Shown one piece after another: positions 27,979 through 36,574 of a stretch of 64,000 nt of DNA. Numbering within the stretch: position 1 is the first letter of the stretch; each line of letters starts with the position of its first letter. Position numbers and translations under genes: made by a program. Origin of the DNA: Paenibacillus methanolicus (GTDB taxonomy: Bacteria; Bacillota; Bacilli; Paenibacillales; Paenibacillaceae); the NCBI RefSeq assembly GCF_008124765.1, contig NZ_VNHS01000002.1, positions 62,001-126,000 of the forward strand. The letters run 5' to 3'. Below the pieces are notes generated by a model that had not been told where the DNA came from, made no database searches, and was given only the letters and a program-made list of their open reading frames with translations.

Positions 27979-27992
27979 TGTAAACGCTACCA
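27979..27992. promoter_or_regulatory. cre-like site before secreted CE4 gene
   Basis: TGTAAACGCTACCA matches TGNAANCGNTNNCA at all fixed positions and lies in the same place relative to the promoter as the site at 7,047-7,060. Confidence 0.6.
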
Positions 27993-28007
27993 TTAGCGTT
28001 GATACTA

Positions 28008-28061
28008 ATCATATTGAAAACGATATTCGATGAATACCCAGAAAAAACAACTAAAAATCAT
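28008..28061 (-). promoter_or_regulatory. Copy of the GH74-GH5 promoter, now before the CE4 gene
   Basis: Minus strand ATGATTTTTAGTTG from 28,061, CTGGGTATTC, and TATGAT at 28,013-28,008; ATG to -10 is 48 nt. It aligns almost throughout with 7,076-7,129. Confidence 0.5.
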
Positions 28062-28108
28062 ATTAAAAATGTTGCATATAAGTATGTCCTTCGCCCTCAT
28101 GTCTGCCC

Positions 28109-28169
28109 ATAAGAAAGCAACCCCCGATCAATACCGTGCGTCATTAGCCGGTCATTAATCGGGGGTTGC
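28109..28169 (-). terminator. Terminator of the nine-gene transport operon
   Basis: Minus strand GCAACCCCCGAT pairs perfectly with ATCGGGGGTTGC across a 29-nt loop and is followed by TTTCTTAT, 9 bp after the last permease gene. Confidence 0.9.
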
Positions 28170-28177
28170 GTTTGGCC

Positions 28178-29122
28178 TTAACCGACAATACCTGTACGCT
28201 CAATCCCTTCAACGAAGTATCGCTGCACGCAGAAGTACATGAGGATAAGCGGAAGGATCGCCAACAGGATGCCTGTATCCTGCACCATACTCAAATAGAA
28301 AGGGTCCGACCGGGATGAAACCCCGTCCGTAATTCCGGATAGATTATAGGGCAGCGAAGCCAACTGTACGGACATGACCTTGCCTGTAGCCAAATACGTT
28401 GTCGTAAAGAAGCTATCATTCCATTGCCACACGAACGAAAAGAGCAGCACGGTGATAATCGCGGGGAGCGCGTTCGGGAGCATGATTCGGGAGAACGTCG
28501 TCCCGATACCGGCTCCATCGATATAGGCGGCTTCCTCGACCTCTTTGGGGATCCCCCGGAAAAACTGTCTGAATATAAAAATATAAAGTCCGGCCTTCAG
28601 CGAGTTGGCCGTCAAGGCTGTCAATAGGAACGGCCAGTAGGTATTCAGCAGATTGGCGGATTTGCCCGTAAGCAGCGGAATCAGCCCCATTAGCGTAAAA
28701 TCCTTCAGATTGAGATAAACGGGAATGAGGATCGTCGATGGCGGAACCAATATGGTCAGAATGACGCCGGCAAACAGCAGATTGCTTCCTTTGAATTTCA
28801 GCCTGGCAAATCCGTAACCTGCCAATGCGCACGTGATCGCGGTTAGGATGGTAGTCGAGATCGACAGGGCAAAGGTATTGGCCAATGTCTCCCAGTAATC
28901 CATAATCGTGATCGCTTGCTTGAAGTTATCCCAAGTAAAATGTAGGGGAATCCACACGACGATCGGCGAATACAGATCCTCTTTATCTTTAATCGATGTC
29001 GAGATTTTTTGCAAGATCGGGTATACAATCAAAAACGAAAGTCCCACAATCAATACAAGACGGACGAATGACCACACCCATCTTTTCCAGTGTTCGACCG
29101 ATACCAGTCTGGAATAGCGCAC
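28178..29122 (-). CDS. ABC transporter permease (MalG-like), last gene of transport operon
   Basis: A 314-aa permease with six helices and the EAA loop EVEEAAYIDGAGIGTTFSRI (near residue 215). It begins with GTG at 29,122, with GGGGGGGA six nt upstream, 14 bp after its partner permease gene. It pairs with the 30,048 product. The ending QRYFVEGIERTGIVG is typical. Substrate unknown; the operon suggests a polysaccharide-derived oligosaccharide. Confidence 0.9.
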   Translation of the reverse strand: MRYSRLVSVEHWKRWVWSFVRLVLIVGLSFLIVYPILQKISTSIKDKEDLYSPIVVWIPLHFTWDNFKQAITIMDYWETLANTFALSISTTILTAITCALAGYGFARLKFKGSNLLFAGVILTILVPPSTILIPVYLNLKDFTLMGLIPLLTGKSANLLNTYWPFLLTALTANSLKAGLYIFIFRQFFRGIPKEVEEAAYIDGAGIGTTFSRIMLPNALPAIITVLLFSFVWQWNDSFFTTTYLATGKVMSVQLASLPYNLSGITDGVSSRSDPFYLSMVQDTGILLAILPLILMYFCVQRYFVEGIERTGIVG

Positions 29123-29136
29123 GTTTACTCCCCCCC

Positions 29137-30048
29137 TTAATTATAATAAAAAACTTTCCTTGAAATCAGATAGCCGCCCACCAGCAAGATGAGCGAAACG
29201 GCCAGAAAATAGATCGTGGCCATCGCCGAGCTAAGACCAAAATTAAAAGCAGTAAAACCGGTGTCCAGAATCAAATCCGTTATCTCGTTGCTGGAGACGG
29301 AATCGACAACGGTATAAATCACATTGACCAGGATTAGCGGACTAACCATCGGGAACGTAATCTTCCAGAAAGCCTCGTAGCCGGTTGCCCCTTCCATCTT
29401 GGAGGCTTCGTACAGCTGCGGCGAGATGGTCTGGATTCCCGCCAGGAAGATCAGAATCTGAACACCCGATTGGCTGACAATCTGATAAATTCGGTCAACG
29501 GAACCCGTGAGGTAATCGACGCCCCACCCGCTTACCCCTGCTTGCAGCATCAGTTTCTCCAATTCAAAGCTCTGTAACGAACGAACTACCTTTGCCCCTG
29601 AACTCGCATCGTTTATCGCTTGCACCAGGCTTGTGCTCTCCAAGTTCATAATTACGCCGGATGCCAGAATAACGGGAAGGAAAAAGATCGCCCGGGCCAC
29701 GGATCTTCCTATAAATTTCTGGTTCAACAACACCGCCAGGAATAGACTGAAAATGACGATAAGCGGAATATTGACCACGATATTCACGATCGATTCGGTC
29801 AACACGCGGTTAAAGCTGGTGTTTATCGTTAAGGCTTCCACATAGTTTTGGAGTCCGATGTACTTAACCGTTATCCCGTCCGAATTGGCCGTGATCGCAC
29901 TGAAGCTGAATCGCAGCGAACTCAGCAAAGGGACAAAGAAAAAGATTACAAACCCAATCAGCCACGGCAAAACATAAATAAAACCCCATAGCGCCTTTTT
30001 TTGCGCGTAATCCATTTTCGACAGGCGAGGTTTACGTATGGATTTCAT
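29137..30048 (-). CDS. ABC transporter permease (MalF-like)
   Basis: A 303-aa permease with six helices and the EAA loop QLYEASKMEGATGYEAFWKI (near residue 213). Its ATG overlaps the stop of the DUF5696 lipoprotein gene by four bases (ATGA), so the two are translationally coupled. That coupling suggests the lipoprotein works with this permease pair. Confidence 0.9.
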   Translation of the reverse strand: MKSIRKPRLSKMDYAQKKALWGFIYVLPWLIGFVIFFFVPLLSSLRFSFSAITANSDGITVKYIGLQNYVEALTINTSFNRVLTESIVNIVVNIPLIVIFSLFLAVLLNQKFIGRSVARAIFFLPVILASGVIMNLESTSLVQAINDASSGAKVVRSLQSFELEKLMLQAGVSGWGVDYLTGSVDRIYQIVSQSGVQILIFLAGIQTISPQLYEASKMEGATGYEAFWKITFPMVSPLILVNVIYTVVDSVSSNEITDLILDTGFTAFNFGLSSAMATIYFLAVSLILLVGGYLISRKVFYYN

Positions 30049-32603
30049 TTTTGTACACCACCCATTACATAACCTCCGGCTTCGACATCCATGCCATCCG
30101 CTTGTACCCTGGACCGATTGTAGTTCACGATGACATAGATCCCATTCTCATAAACGGTCTTGAAGACGCCTTCGCTTACCTTCTCGTGCGAAATTATTTT
30201 CTGGTTGTGCACGTTGCCCAAGACTCCATTCACCTTCTCATAGATTTGGGCAGCCTGGTCCAACCATTGCTCGTAATTGACGGCGTACAAGTCGTCGTAG
30301 TTCGAATCCTTTACGCTTTCATTCGGTTCGTGCATCCATTTGAAGTAAATGCCGGAGCCATACTCCAGACACTTCAATATATATTGGTTCATGTCGTTGA
30401 AGGTCGATAGATTATAAGGCGCGCCCGTATAGTCGATATATCCGCGAACGACCATTTGATAGAACGGAATTTCTTCATCTTCAATCTTGAACCCGCTATT
30501 GGTCATCGGTGCATTCGTAATATCCGTAATATAGGGAAACGCAAAGGCGTTGCCGCCACTCGCCATAATCTCGAGATTCCGTTCGCGAATCCTGTCCAGC
30601 GCCTGGTTCGATATCGATTCCGACTCCGTTCGATCGATCTGATGATTTGCCCGATAGTCGCTATTCAGCCGGTTGCCCAGATCCCGCAGCGAAATCCCTT
30701 CTAGACGATAGCCGTCCAGTTCGTTCAACATGGAATCCACAATCTTCATCAAGTAGCGAGGCGATACAACATAGAACGGAGCTTTGGTGCGATCGCGCTG
30801 GTTCAAGACCGGTTCAATGGGGTAGATCGCGGCCGGATCTCCCTTCAAGGTTCTGGCAGCTTCCTTGGTTACGTCGAAGCCATCGCCGGTGCGCGCCTCC
30901 GCGATGTAGACATCCGGGAAGAAGGAGAGGCCCTTGTCCCGGGCGAACGTGATAAATTCCCGCAGCGCTTTGCTTCCTCCCACTGCTCCGTCAACCGAGA
31001 CATGATCCGGAACCTGATGATCAAGACCTTTATTAAACCATCCCGAATATTGAAGCTTAATATTGCGAATATTGCGCTTCTGCACCTGGTTTACGATTTC
31101 CTCTGCCTGCTTAAAGGTTGTCAGAGGTTCGAGCGCCTTGTAGGGGATTCCCACCACGTGTTTAGGTTTGGAAATACTCCCGATCAGCTGCAAATAAAAC
31201 GGCACATCCCCTACGGAAGTTGAATCGCTGGCCGACTTCGGTTCGGGAAGTCCATGCGTTCTGACCAAATACTGCCGATAGTACTGTGCCATTCCAGAAT
31301 AAGTCGCTTCTTCCCCGCCGAGAAAAGCGTACCGGACCGTAAAGTCCGATTTTGTCGGGTTCTCTTGAAATCGGGGCAAGGAACGCTCCTGTCCGTTCGC
31401 GTCCAGGGTGACTTGGTCCTTATTGATCACATAAAAGCTGGGATAAACATAGTTATAGCCATTCAGTTTGCCGCTTACATCCGCATTCACGCTTGCAACG
31501 GAATCGCCTTCTTCAATAATGCCGAGGAAAGCTCCTTCCCGGCGAATCATTCCGAATACCGGCAATCTGGCTTTTTCTTCCCAGAGACCGTCTTCGGCAC
31601 TCTCCATCGTTAGATCGGATCCATAGATTCTTTGTTTGTAAGAGGAATAATTGATTTTGCCATTGTTGAAATGAATGAGCGCCCCGGAACCGTCCGGTAC
31701 GAATAAGGAACCTTCCGTCTCCTCTCCTTCTGCGCCGAAGTAACTAAGCACCGATATCGTGTTAATCGGATATTCATCGGGGGAATGAATGCCGGAAGCC
31801 GGCACTTTGACCACGAGACTATCGCCATCCAGGGTATACTCGATCGAGGCAAGGAATATACGCGGTTCGGGTTTGGTTTGCGCAAGCCCGAGCGCTTCGA
31901 GATCCTTCCGGAAGTCTTCATCCGTATAACCGGCATCTTCAAACGCCTGGAGAGTCCGTTTCAGTTGAATGCCGGCCAGCGCGTCATTTCGTACATACAA
32001 CGATGGGTCGGTGTCCTCTTTATAGGCAATCGTCAGCGCGCGCTTTCCCGTTTTATCCACTTTCCCCTTAAGTTCCTCTAAACGCGCTTTAGTCAGCTTC
32101 ATCGGGATATCGTCAGCCGTTTTCTCGTCCGTTCCGAATTGGTAAGTCACTCGTATGCCGCTCGGAATGCTCTCGAATCTGACTTGCTTATGAATGACGC
32201 TATCTGTATAGGAGTTGATCGAGCTTAGCTGGCCGAACGAGTTATAGAAATCAATTTTCAATTGAGCGGATAATAAATCCTTGTTAATTCCTGTCGCCAG
32301 TTTATCGGATTCCCGCTTCGGAGGGTTGCTGTACCATATTTCTCCGTTACTTTTATCAAGAACGGCAATAACCCCTGACCGGTCGTCAGCGAATAATTGC
32401 AGACGATTGTTGGCTGCAACGCCTTTCATATCCGCGACTCGAGGATCCGTGAAGGAAACGGGCAAAGCCGTTCCCTTCACAAATTCCGCTGCAACAGGGC
32501 GACTTGATTCCGTTTGTTGATCAGAACCGGCGCCCGCACACCCGGCAGTCATCATTCCGAACAGGAACAACGAGGTCAGCAAGGCATATGTTTTCAAATT
32601 CAT
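30045..32603 (-). CDS. DUF5696-type lipoprotein of transport operon
   Basis: An 852-aa lipoprotein: signal LTSLFLFGMMTAGC with the lipidated cysteine near 22. The middle part (SLFVPDGSGALIHFNNGK, GEEATYSGMAQYYRQYL) and the C-terminal half (a barrel-like region with FPDVYIAEARTG, LEGISLRDLGNRLNSDYR, and FKWMHEPNE) match proteins annotated as DUF5696 in Paenibacillus; the second half is reminiscent of a glycosidase-type barrel, but I cannot assign catalytic residues. It probably sits on the outer face of the membrane and handles oligosaccharides for the coupled permeases. That role is inference from context. It starts 20 bp behind the YIP1-like gene. Confidence 0.7.
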   Translation of the reverse strand: MNLKTYALLTSLFLFGMMTAGCAGAGSDQQTESSRPVAAEFVKGTALPVSFTDPRVADMKGVAANNRLQLFADDRSGVIAVLDKSNGEIWYSNPPKRESDKLATGINKDLLSAQLKIDFYNSFGQLSSINSYTDSVIHKQVRFESIPSGIRVTYQFGTDEKTADDIPMKLTKARLEELKGKVDKTGKRALTIAYKEDTDPSLYVRNDALAGIQLKRTLQAFEDAGYTDEDFRKDLEALGLAQTKPEPRIFLASIEYTLDGDSLVVKVPASGIHSPDEYPINTISVLSYFGAEGEETEGSLFVPDGSGALIHFNNGKINYSSYKQRIYGSDLTMESAEDGLWEEKARLPVFGMIRREGAFLGIIEEGDSVASVNADVSGKLNGYNYVYPSFYVINKDQVTLDANGQERSLPRFQENPTKSDFTVRYAFLGGEEATYSGMAQYYRQYLVRTHGLPEPKSASDSTSVGDVPFYLQLIGSISKPKHVVGIPYKALEPLTTFKQAEEIVNQVQKRNIRNIKLQYSGWFNKGLDHQVPDHVSVDGAVGGSKALREFITFARDKGLSFFPDVYIAEARTGDGFDVTKEAARTLKGDPAAIYPIEPVLNQRDRTKAPFYVVSPRYLMKIVDSMLNELDGYRLEGISLRDLGNRLNSDYRANHQIDRTESESISNQALDRIRERNLEIMASGGNAFAFPYITDITNAPMTNSGFKIEDEEIPFYQMVVRGYIDYTGAPYNLSTFNDMNQYILKCLEYGSGIYFKWMHEPNESVKDSNYDDLYAVNYEQWLDQAAQIYEKVNGVLGNVHNQKIISHEKVSEGVFKTVYENGIYVIVNYNRSRVQADGMDVEAGGYVMGGVQK

Positions 32604-32623
32604 GGCTGCGCATGCCTCCTTCC

Positions 32624-33259
32624 TTAGCTTCTCAGGTCAATTTCCTGGTAAATCGTGGATACAAATGATGAGATCTGCTGAATCAGGCTGAAGAAAAGCA
32701 AGCACAGGAACGCCAGAAACCCCATGGCGACCACCGATAACAGTAGGGTACCTATGGTTTTTGACGGCGTAAATTGATGAACCGTCATATTCCCGACGAA
32801 CAACAGATACAAGGACCAAATGACGGCGACGTTGTGCGAGAAATAATAGAAGCCCGTCTCTTGGATCGAGATCACGTTGCTTAACCAAATCCATGGAAAG
32901 GGGATGATCACCATTGGAATGAAGGCAAAGCAGGTCGACGTGAAAATTTCGACAAACTTCCCTTCTCCGTCCATCAAGGTCGTGAGCGACCAATTGGCCA
33001 CGCACCAGAAGAACACCGGAAGCAGTACATACAGAACCTCCATCAAGCTGTTCATCTCAGCGGGATTGTATATATGGACGAGGAATCCGCTATACTGGCT
33101 GCTCATAATATTGGTAACGGCCATAAGGAACAAGATCGAGAGGGAAACGATCAGATTCGTTTTTCTGTTCCATTCATATTTCAAATCCCAATAGCCGTTA
33201 AATGGGTGTACAATCAGATAAAATGGCTGTTTAAGCCTTTCACTGTTCAATTGCGGCAC
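32624..33259 (-). CDS. YIP1-family membrane protein
   Basis: A 211-aa integral membrane protein with about five or six helices (LIVSLSILFLMAVTNIM, VLYVLLPVFFWCVANW, FAFIPMVIIPFPWIWL, VIWSLYLLFVGNM, LLSVVAMGFLAFLCLLFF). The motif HPFNGYWDLKYE at the N-terminus fits YIP1-type proteins found in such operons. The open frame runs to a TTG at 33,316, but the GTG at 33,259 has a purine-rich GGGGGAAGGGAA site and is preferred; it overlaps the preceding gene by 20 bp. Function unknown; possibly an accessory or assembly factor of the transporter. Confidence 0.75.
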   Translation of the reverse strand: MPQLNSERLKQPFYLIVHPFNGYWDLKYEWNRKTNLIVSLSILFLMAVTNIMSSQYSGFLVHIYNPAEMNSLMEVLYVLLPVFFWCVANWSLTTLMDGEGKFVEIFTSTCFAFIPMVIIPFPWIWLSNVISIQETGFYYFSHNVAVIWSLYLLFVGNMTVHQFTPSKTIGTLLLSVVAMGFLAFLCLLFFSLIQQISSFVSTIYQEIDLRS

Positions 33260-34706
33260 GTTCCCTTCCCCCTTTCCATTGCCGGAGCTTCCTGAACGCG
33301 ATTGTGCCGAGCGCAATCAAGACCATGCAGGTCATGACCGCAGGGAAGTATTCGCGCAGCACTTGCTTGCGATAGAGCAGGAATGCCTTCGAATAGTTCG
33401 GCTGATCCTTGCTTTGCTTAAAATATTTCATCGCCTCTGCGTACTTCCCTTGCCGAAGCAGCGCTTTGCCGATCCCGGCATAGGCGAATTCCAGGTTGGC
33501 GTTCATGTTGATCGACTTCTGGAATAAGGAGAAAGCAGCCTCTTCATCGCCCCTGTAGTAGCTTCGAACGGCTTCGTTTAGGGTCCGCCCGTATTCCGTT
33601 GTCTCGAATAAAGTGATCTCCCCAAGCCCTTTATCCAGAACGAGAAAATGATCTCCTACACGCTCAATGGCTGTCGGCGTGTTGAATTCGCCCAGCCGGT
33701 TGCCCAGACCGCCGAATACATACATGAAATGTCCATCGCCGTTGTAGGTGAAGATCCGTCCGCGCTTGGAATCCAGCACCGAATAGATTTCGCTGTCCGC
33801 GACATCGATGTCAATCAGCCTCGAAGCGTCCATCTGAGACGTGGCAGCGATGTCGCCGCGCGGGCTGAAATATCCCGTTCGCCTCAAAATATCGTTCCCT
33901 TGGGCATTTAATTTTTTGATCGTATCGCCAAACCTGTCGCCGTTCGTCGCATAAAGAAATCCTTCATCGTTAATATCCAGGTTCGTGAATTCCGTAGGCG
34001 TAAACATGACCATCCGACTCCGCTGGGCGCGGGTCGACAGCCGTTTCCATAACAACTCGGCCGGGTCGACCCTAACGCGGTTCGCGCCGATGAACGTCGA
34101 AAATTCGCCACTGGAATTAAATTCCATAAATCCGTCAAATACGCCGACGGCCATGACATAAATCCGCTGGGCCTTATCGACAACAACTCGAGCCGGTTGG
34201 AACTGAAACTTCTCCTGAAATAGCTCGGATTCCGGATTCTCGATCACCTTCACAAGCTTACCGTTCGAATCGAGATGGACAATCCTTTTATTGCCCGTAT
34301 CCGCAACGTATAGCTGCTTGTTTTCGGTTACGAACAGGCCCTGCGGACTCATAAACGTATCGGGCTTCCCGTTCCGATCAAAGGAATCGATGATTCGAAC
34401 CGGTTTGAAGCTCGAATCCATCGCCACGATTCGATTGTTGCCGGAGTCCAGCACATAAATTTGCTTATCTGCCGTAACGTGTATATCGTTCGGTTCCTTG
34501 AATGGTCCGACACCCATACTGTCGCCATTCAGGAGTGCCGTTGCCCGATAGGCGGCCGGCGAGGCGACAGCGTCTCCCCAGTAGGAATAATGATAGGATG
34601 CGGGCGTTTCTTCGGCATTGACGACCGCGCTTCCCGATCCAATGCTTAGCAAGCAAATGAGCGTCGTGAAGACAAATGTCCGTGCTTTATATAGACTGCT
34701 CAACAT
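33240..34706 (-). CDS. Exported NHL-propeller and TPR protein with C-terminal membrane anchor
   Basis: A 488-aa protein with a signal peptide (1-31). Residues about 55-400 form NHL-type beta-propeller repeats (EPNDIHVTADKQIYVLDSG, SPQGLFVTENKQLYVADTG, NDEGFLYATNG). Residues about 400-455 hold TPR units (YYRGDEEAAFSLFQKSI, AYAGIGKALLRQGKYAEAM). A membrane helix (FPAVMTCMVLIALGTIAF, about 460-478) with a basic tail anchors the C-terminus. The propeller should face outside. It is fifth in the nine-gene operon, followed by the YIP1-like gene with overlap. A scaffold or glycan-binding role is a guess. Confidence 0.8.
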   Translation of the reverse strand: MLSSLYKARTFVFTTLICLLSIGSGSAVVNAEETPASYHYSYWGDAVASPAAYRATALLNGDSMGVGPFKEPNDIHVTADKQIYVLDSGNNRIVAMDSSFKPVRIIDSFDRNGKPDTFMSPQGLFVTENKQLYVADTGNKRIVHLDSNGKLVKVIENPESELFQEKFQFQPARVVVDKAQRIYVMAVGVFDGFMEFNSSGEFSTFIGANRVRVDPAELLWKRLSTRAQRSRMVMFTPTEFTNLDINDEGFLYATNGDRFGDTIKKLNAQGNDILRRTGYFSPRGDIAATSQMDASRLIDIDVADSEIYSVLDSKRGRIFTYNGDGHFMYVFGGLGNRLGEFNTPTAIERVGDHFLVLDKGLGEITLFETTEYGRTLNEAVRSYYRGDEEAAFSLFQKSINMNANLEFAYAGIGKALLRQGKYAEAMKYFKQSKDQPNYSKAFLLYRKQVLREYFPAVMTCMVLIALGTIAFRKLRQWKGGRERAAIEQ

Positions 34707-34721
34707 CGCGTCTCATCCCTT

Positions 34722-35591
34722 CTACTCTTTCATTCCGGAGGTCGCCATCGTCTGCATGACGCTGCTCTGCGAGATGATAAAGAGCGCAATCGGAACGATC
34801 ATCAAGAGAAGGGCAACCGCCGCGCCGACGCCTGCGCGGGCGATGCCTCCTGCCGAGATTTGGCCAAGCGCGTAATGGAGCGTCTTCAGGTTCTCGCTAT
34901 AAATGAAATTCCCTCCGTCGCTCCCCCATAATGCGGGGAACTGCAAAATCATAAGCGTCAACCATGCGGGCTTCACGTTCGGCATGACGATGCTCCAATA
35001 AATCCGGTATTCGTTCGCTCCGTCAATCTTGGCGGCTTCCAGCAGCGCGTCCGGGATCTGTTCCATGAATTGCTTCATGAGGAACAGTCCGAGCGGGAAA
35101 GCGAGCGACGGTACGATGATCGAGGCGTGCGTGTTGATCCAGCCGAGCCAGGACATCACCATATAGTTCGGAATCGCGGTCACATGTCCAGAGAACATCA
35201 AAGACAAAATGACGATAGAGAAAAGAGTCCCCGATCCCCAAAATCGGTATTTCGCAAGCGGATAGGCCGCCGCGGACGCCAGCAGAATATGGCCAGCCGT
35301 CCCGGCGATCGTGATAAACAGCGTGTTGGCGATATAGCGGGACAGCGGCACCCATGAGTTTCCCATCAGGGCGAACAGGTCGAGGAAGTTGTCCAGCGTC
35401 GGATTGTTGACCAGAAACCGCGGCGGGAAAATAAACAGTTCGTCAAGCGGCTTGAATGCGTTGCTGACCGCATAGATGAGCGGAAGCGCCATAAACGCGC
35501 CGAAAATGGCAAGAAGCGCGAACAGTACAAAACTGACGGCAAAGGACCGGTTCAACCGCCTGGGGGTCCGGAATACCGCTAGCATCCTCAT
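34722..35591 (-). CDS. ABC transporter permease (MalG-like)
   Basis: A 289-aa permease, six helices, EAA loop ALLEAAKIDGANEYRIYWSI (near residue 195). Start choice is uncertain: the frame has TTG at 35,597 and ATG codons at 35,591 and 35,585; AGGTAGGTGAG lies upstream. It pairs with the 36,556 permease, whose stop is 8 bp away. Confidence 0.9.
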   Translation of the reverse strand: MRMLAVFRTPRRLNRSFAVSFVLFALLAIFGAFMALPLIYAVSNAFKPLDELFIFPPRFLVNNPTLDNFLDLFALMGNSWVPLSRYIANTLFITIAGTAGHILLASAAAYPLAKYRFWGSGTLFSIVILSLMFSGHVTAIPNYMVMSWLGWINTHASIIVPSLAFPLGLFLMKQFMEQIPDALLEAAKIDGANEYRIYWSIVMPNVKPAWLTLMILQFPALWGSDGGNFIYSENLKTLHYALGQISAGGIARAGVGAAVALLLMIVPIALFIISQSSVMQTMATSGMKE

Positions 35592-35599
35592 GACCAAGT

Positions 35600-36556
35600 C
35601 TACTCACCTACCTTTCGCAACAGTTTTTGCGTCAACTTATTGGCGCCGATCATCATGCAGAAGAGCACGGTTGCGATCGTGGATGCGTAACCCATCTCGA
35701 AGCGGATCGTGCCGAAGTCCATCAAGTGCGTGACGACGGTATGCCCCGCGTAGTTAACGCTTGGAAATCCGGCTAACGCGATCGAGATATCGGCGACCGC
35801 AAGCGAGCCTGTAATCTGCATAACGGCTCCGAACATCAGCTGCGGCCGCATGGAAGGCAGCGTGATGAACCATAACTCCTGCCAGCGGTTCTTGATGCCA
35901 TCTACCGCTCCCGCTTCAATCAGTGTCCGGTCAATCGTCTGAAGACCGGCGATAAAGGCGAGGAAGCTGGTGCCAAGGCTGAGCCACAACTGGACGATGA
36001 TAATAATGGCCAAAATATATTGTTCGTTCGAGAGCCATTGAATCGGTTCGAGAATAAAACCGAATCGCATAAGGAACCCGTTCAAATAACCGTAGCTGTC
36101 TCCAGAGAATACGATCAGCCAAATAAAGAAAACGTTTCCCGAAATGGACGGCGCATAAAACACAAGGGTCATAACCGCTCTAACCTTGGGCGACAGTTCA
36201 TTGATAATCCAGGCAAAGAGAAAACACGCGATATAGCTGACCGGACCGGTGACGACCGCAAACATGAACGTATTCTTCAGGGCGATCATGAACACATCGT
36301 CGCCCAGGAACAATCGGGAGTAATTCTGCCAGCCTACGAATCTCGGAAATTCCAGCATGTTAAAATAAAAGAAACTGAGTGCCAGCGAAATGACGACTGG
36401 AACGACCGTAAACGTGAAGAAGATCAGCATGTACGGACTCATCAGCAAGTAGTAGTGCTTGTTTTTTCGAAGCTCTCGGACAACATTAGCGAGTCGTGAC
36501 GACTTCTTTGCCTGGATGAGGCTCGACGCGGCATGACGGTTTGCTTCTGCTTGCAT
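35600..36556 (-). CDS. ABC transporter permease (MalF-like)
   Basis: A 318-aa permease with a basic N-terminal extension, six helices and the EAA loop TLIEAGAVDGIKNRWQELWF (near residue 227). It follows the large membrane-anchored binding protein by 18 bp and is expected to dimerise with the 35,591 product and to use a shared ATPase encoded elsewhere. Confidence 0.9.
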   Translation of the reverse strand: MQAEANRHAASSLIQAKKSSRLANVVRELRKNKHYYLLMSPYMLIFFTFTVVPVVISLALSFFYFNMLEFPRFVGWQNYSRLFLGDDVFMIALKNTFMFAVVTGPVSYIACFLFAWIINELSPKVRAVMTLVFYAPSISGNVFFIWLIVFSGDSYGYLNGFLMRFGFILEPIQWLSNEQYILAIIIIVQLWLSLGTSFLAFIAGLQTIDRTLIEAGAVDGIKNRWQELWFITLPSMRPQLMFGAVMQITGSLAVADISIALAGFPSVNYAGHTVVTHLMDFGTIRFEMGYASTIATVLFCMMIGANKLTQKLLRKVGE

Positions 36557-36574
36557 CGGCTTCCCCCCCCCTAA

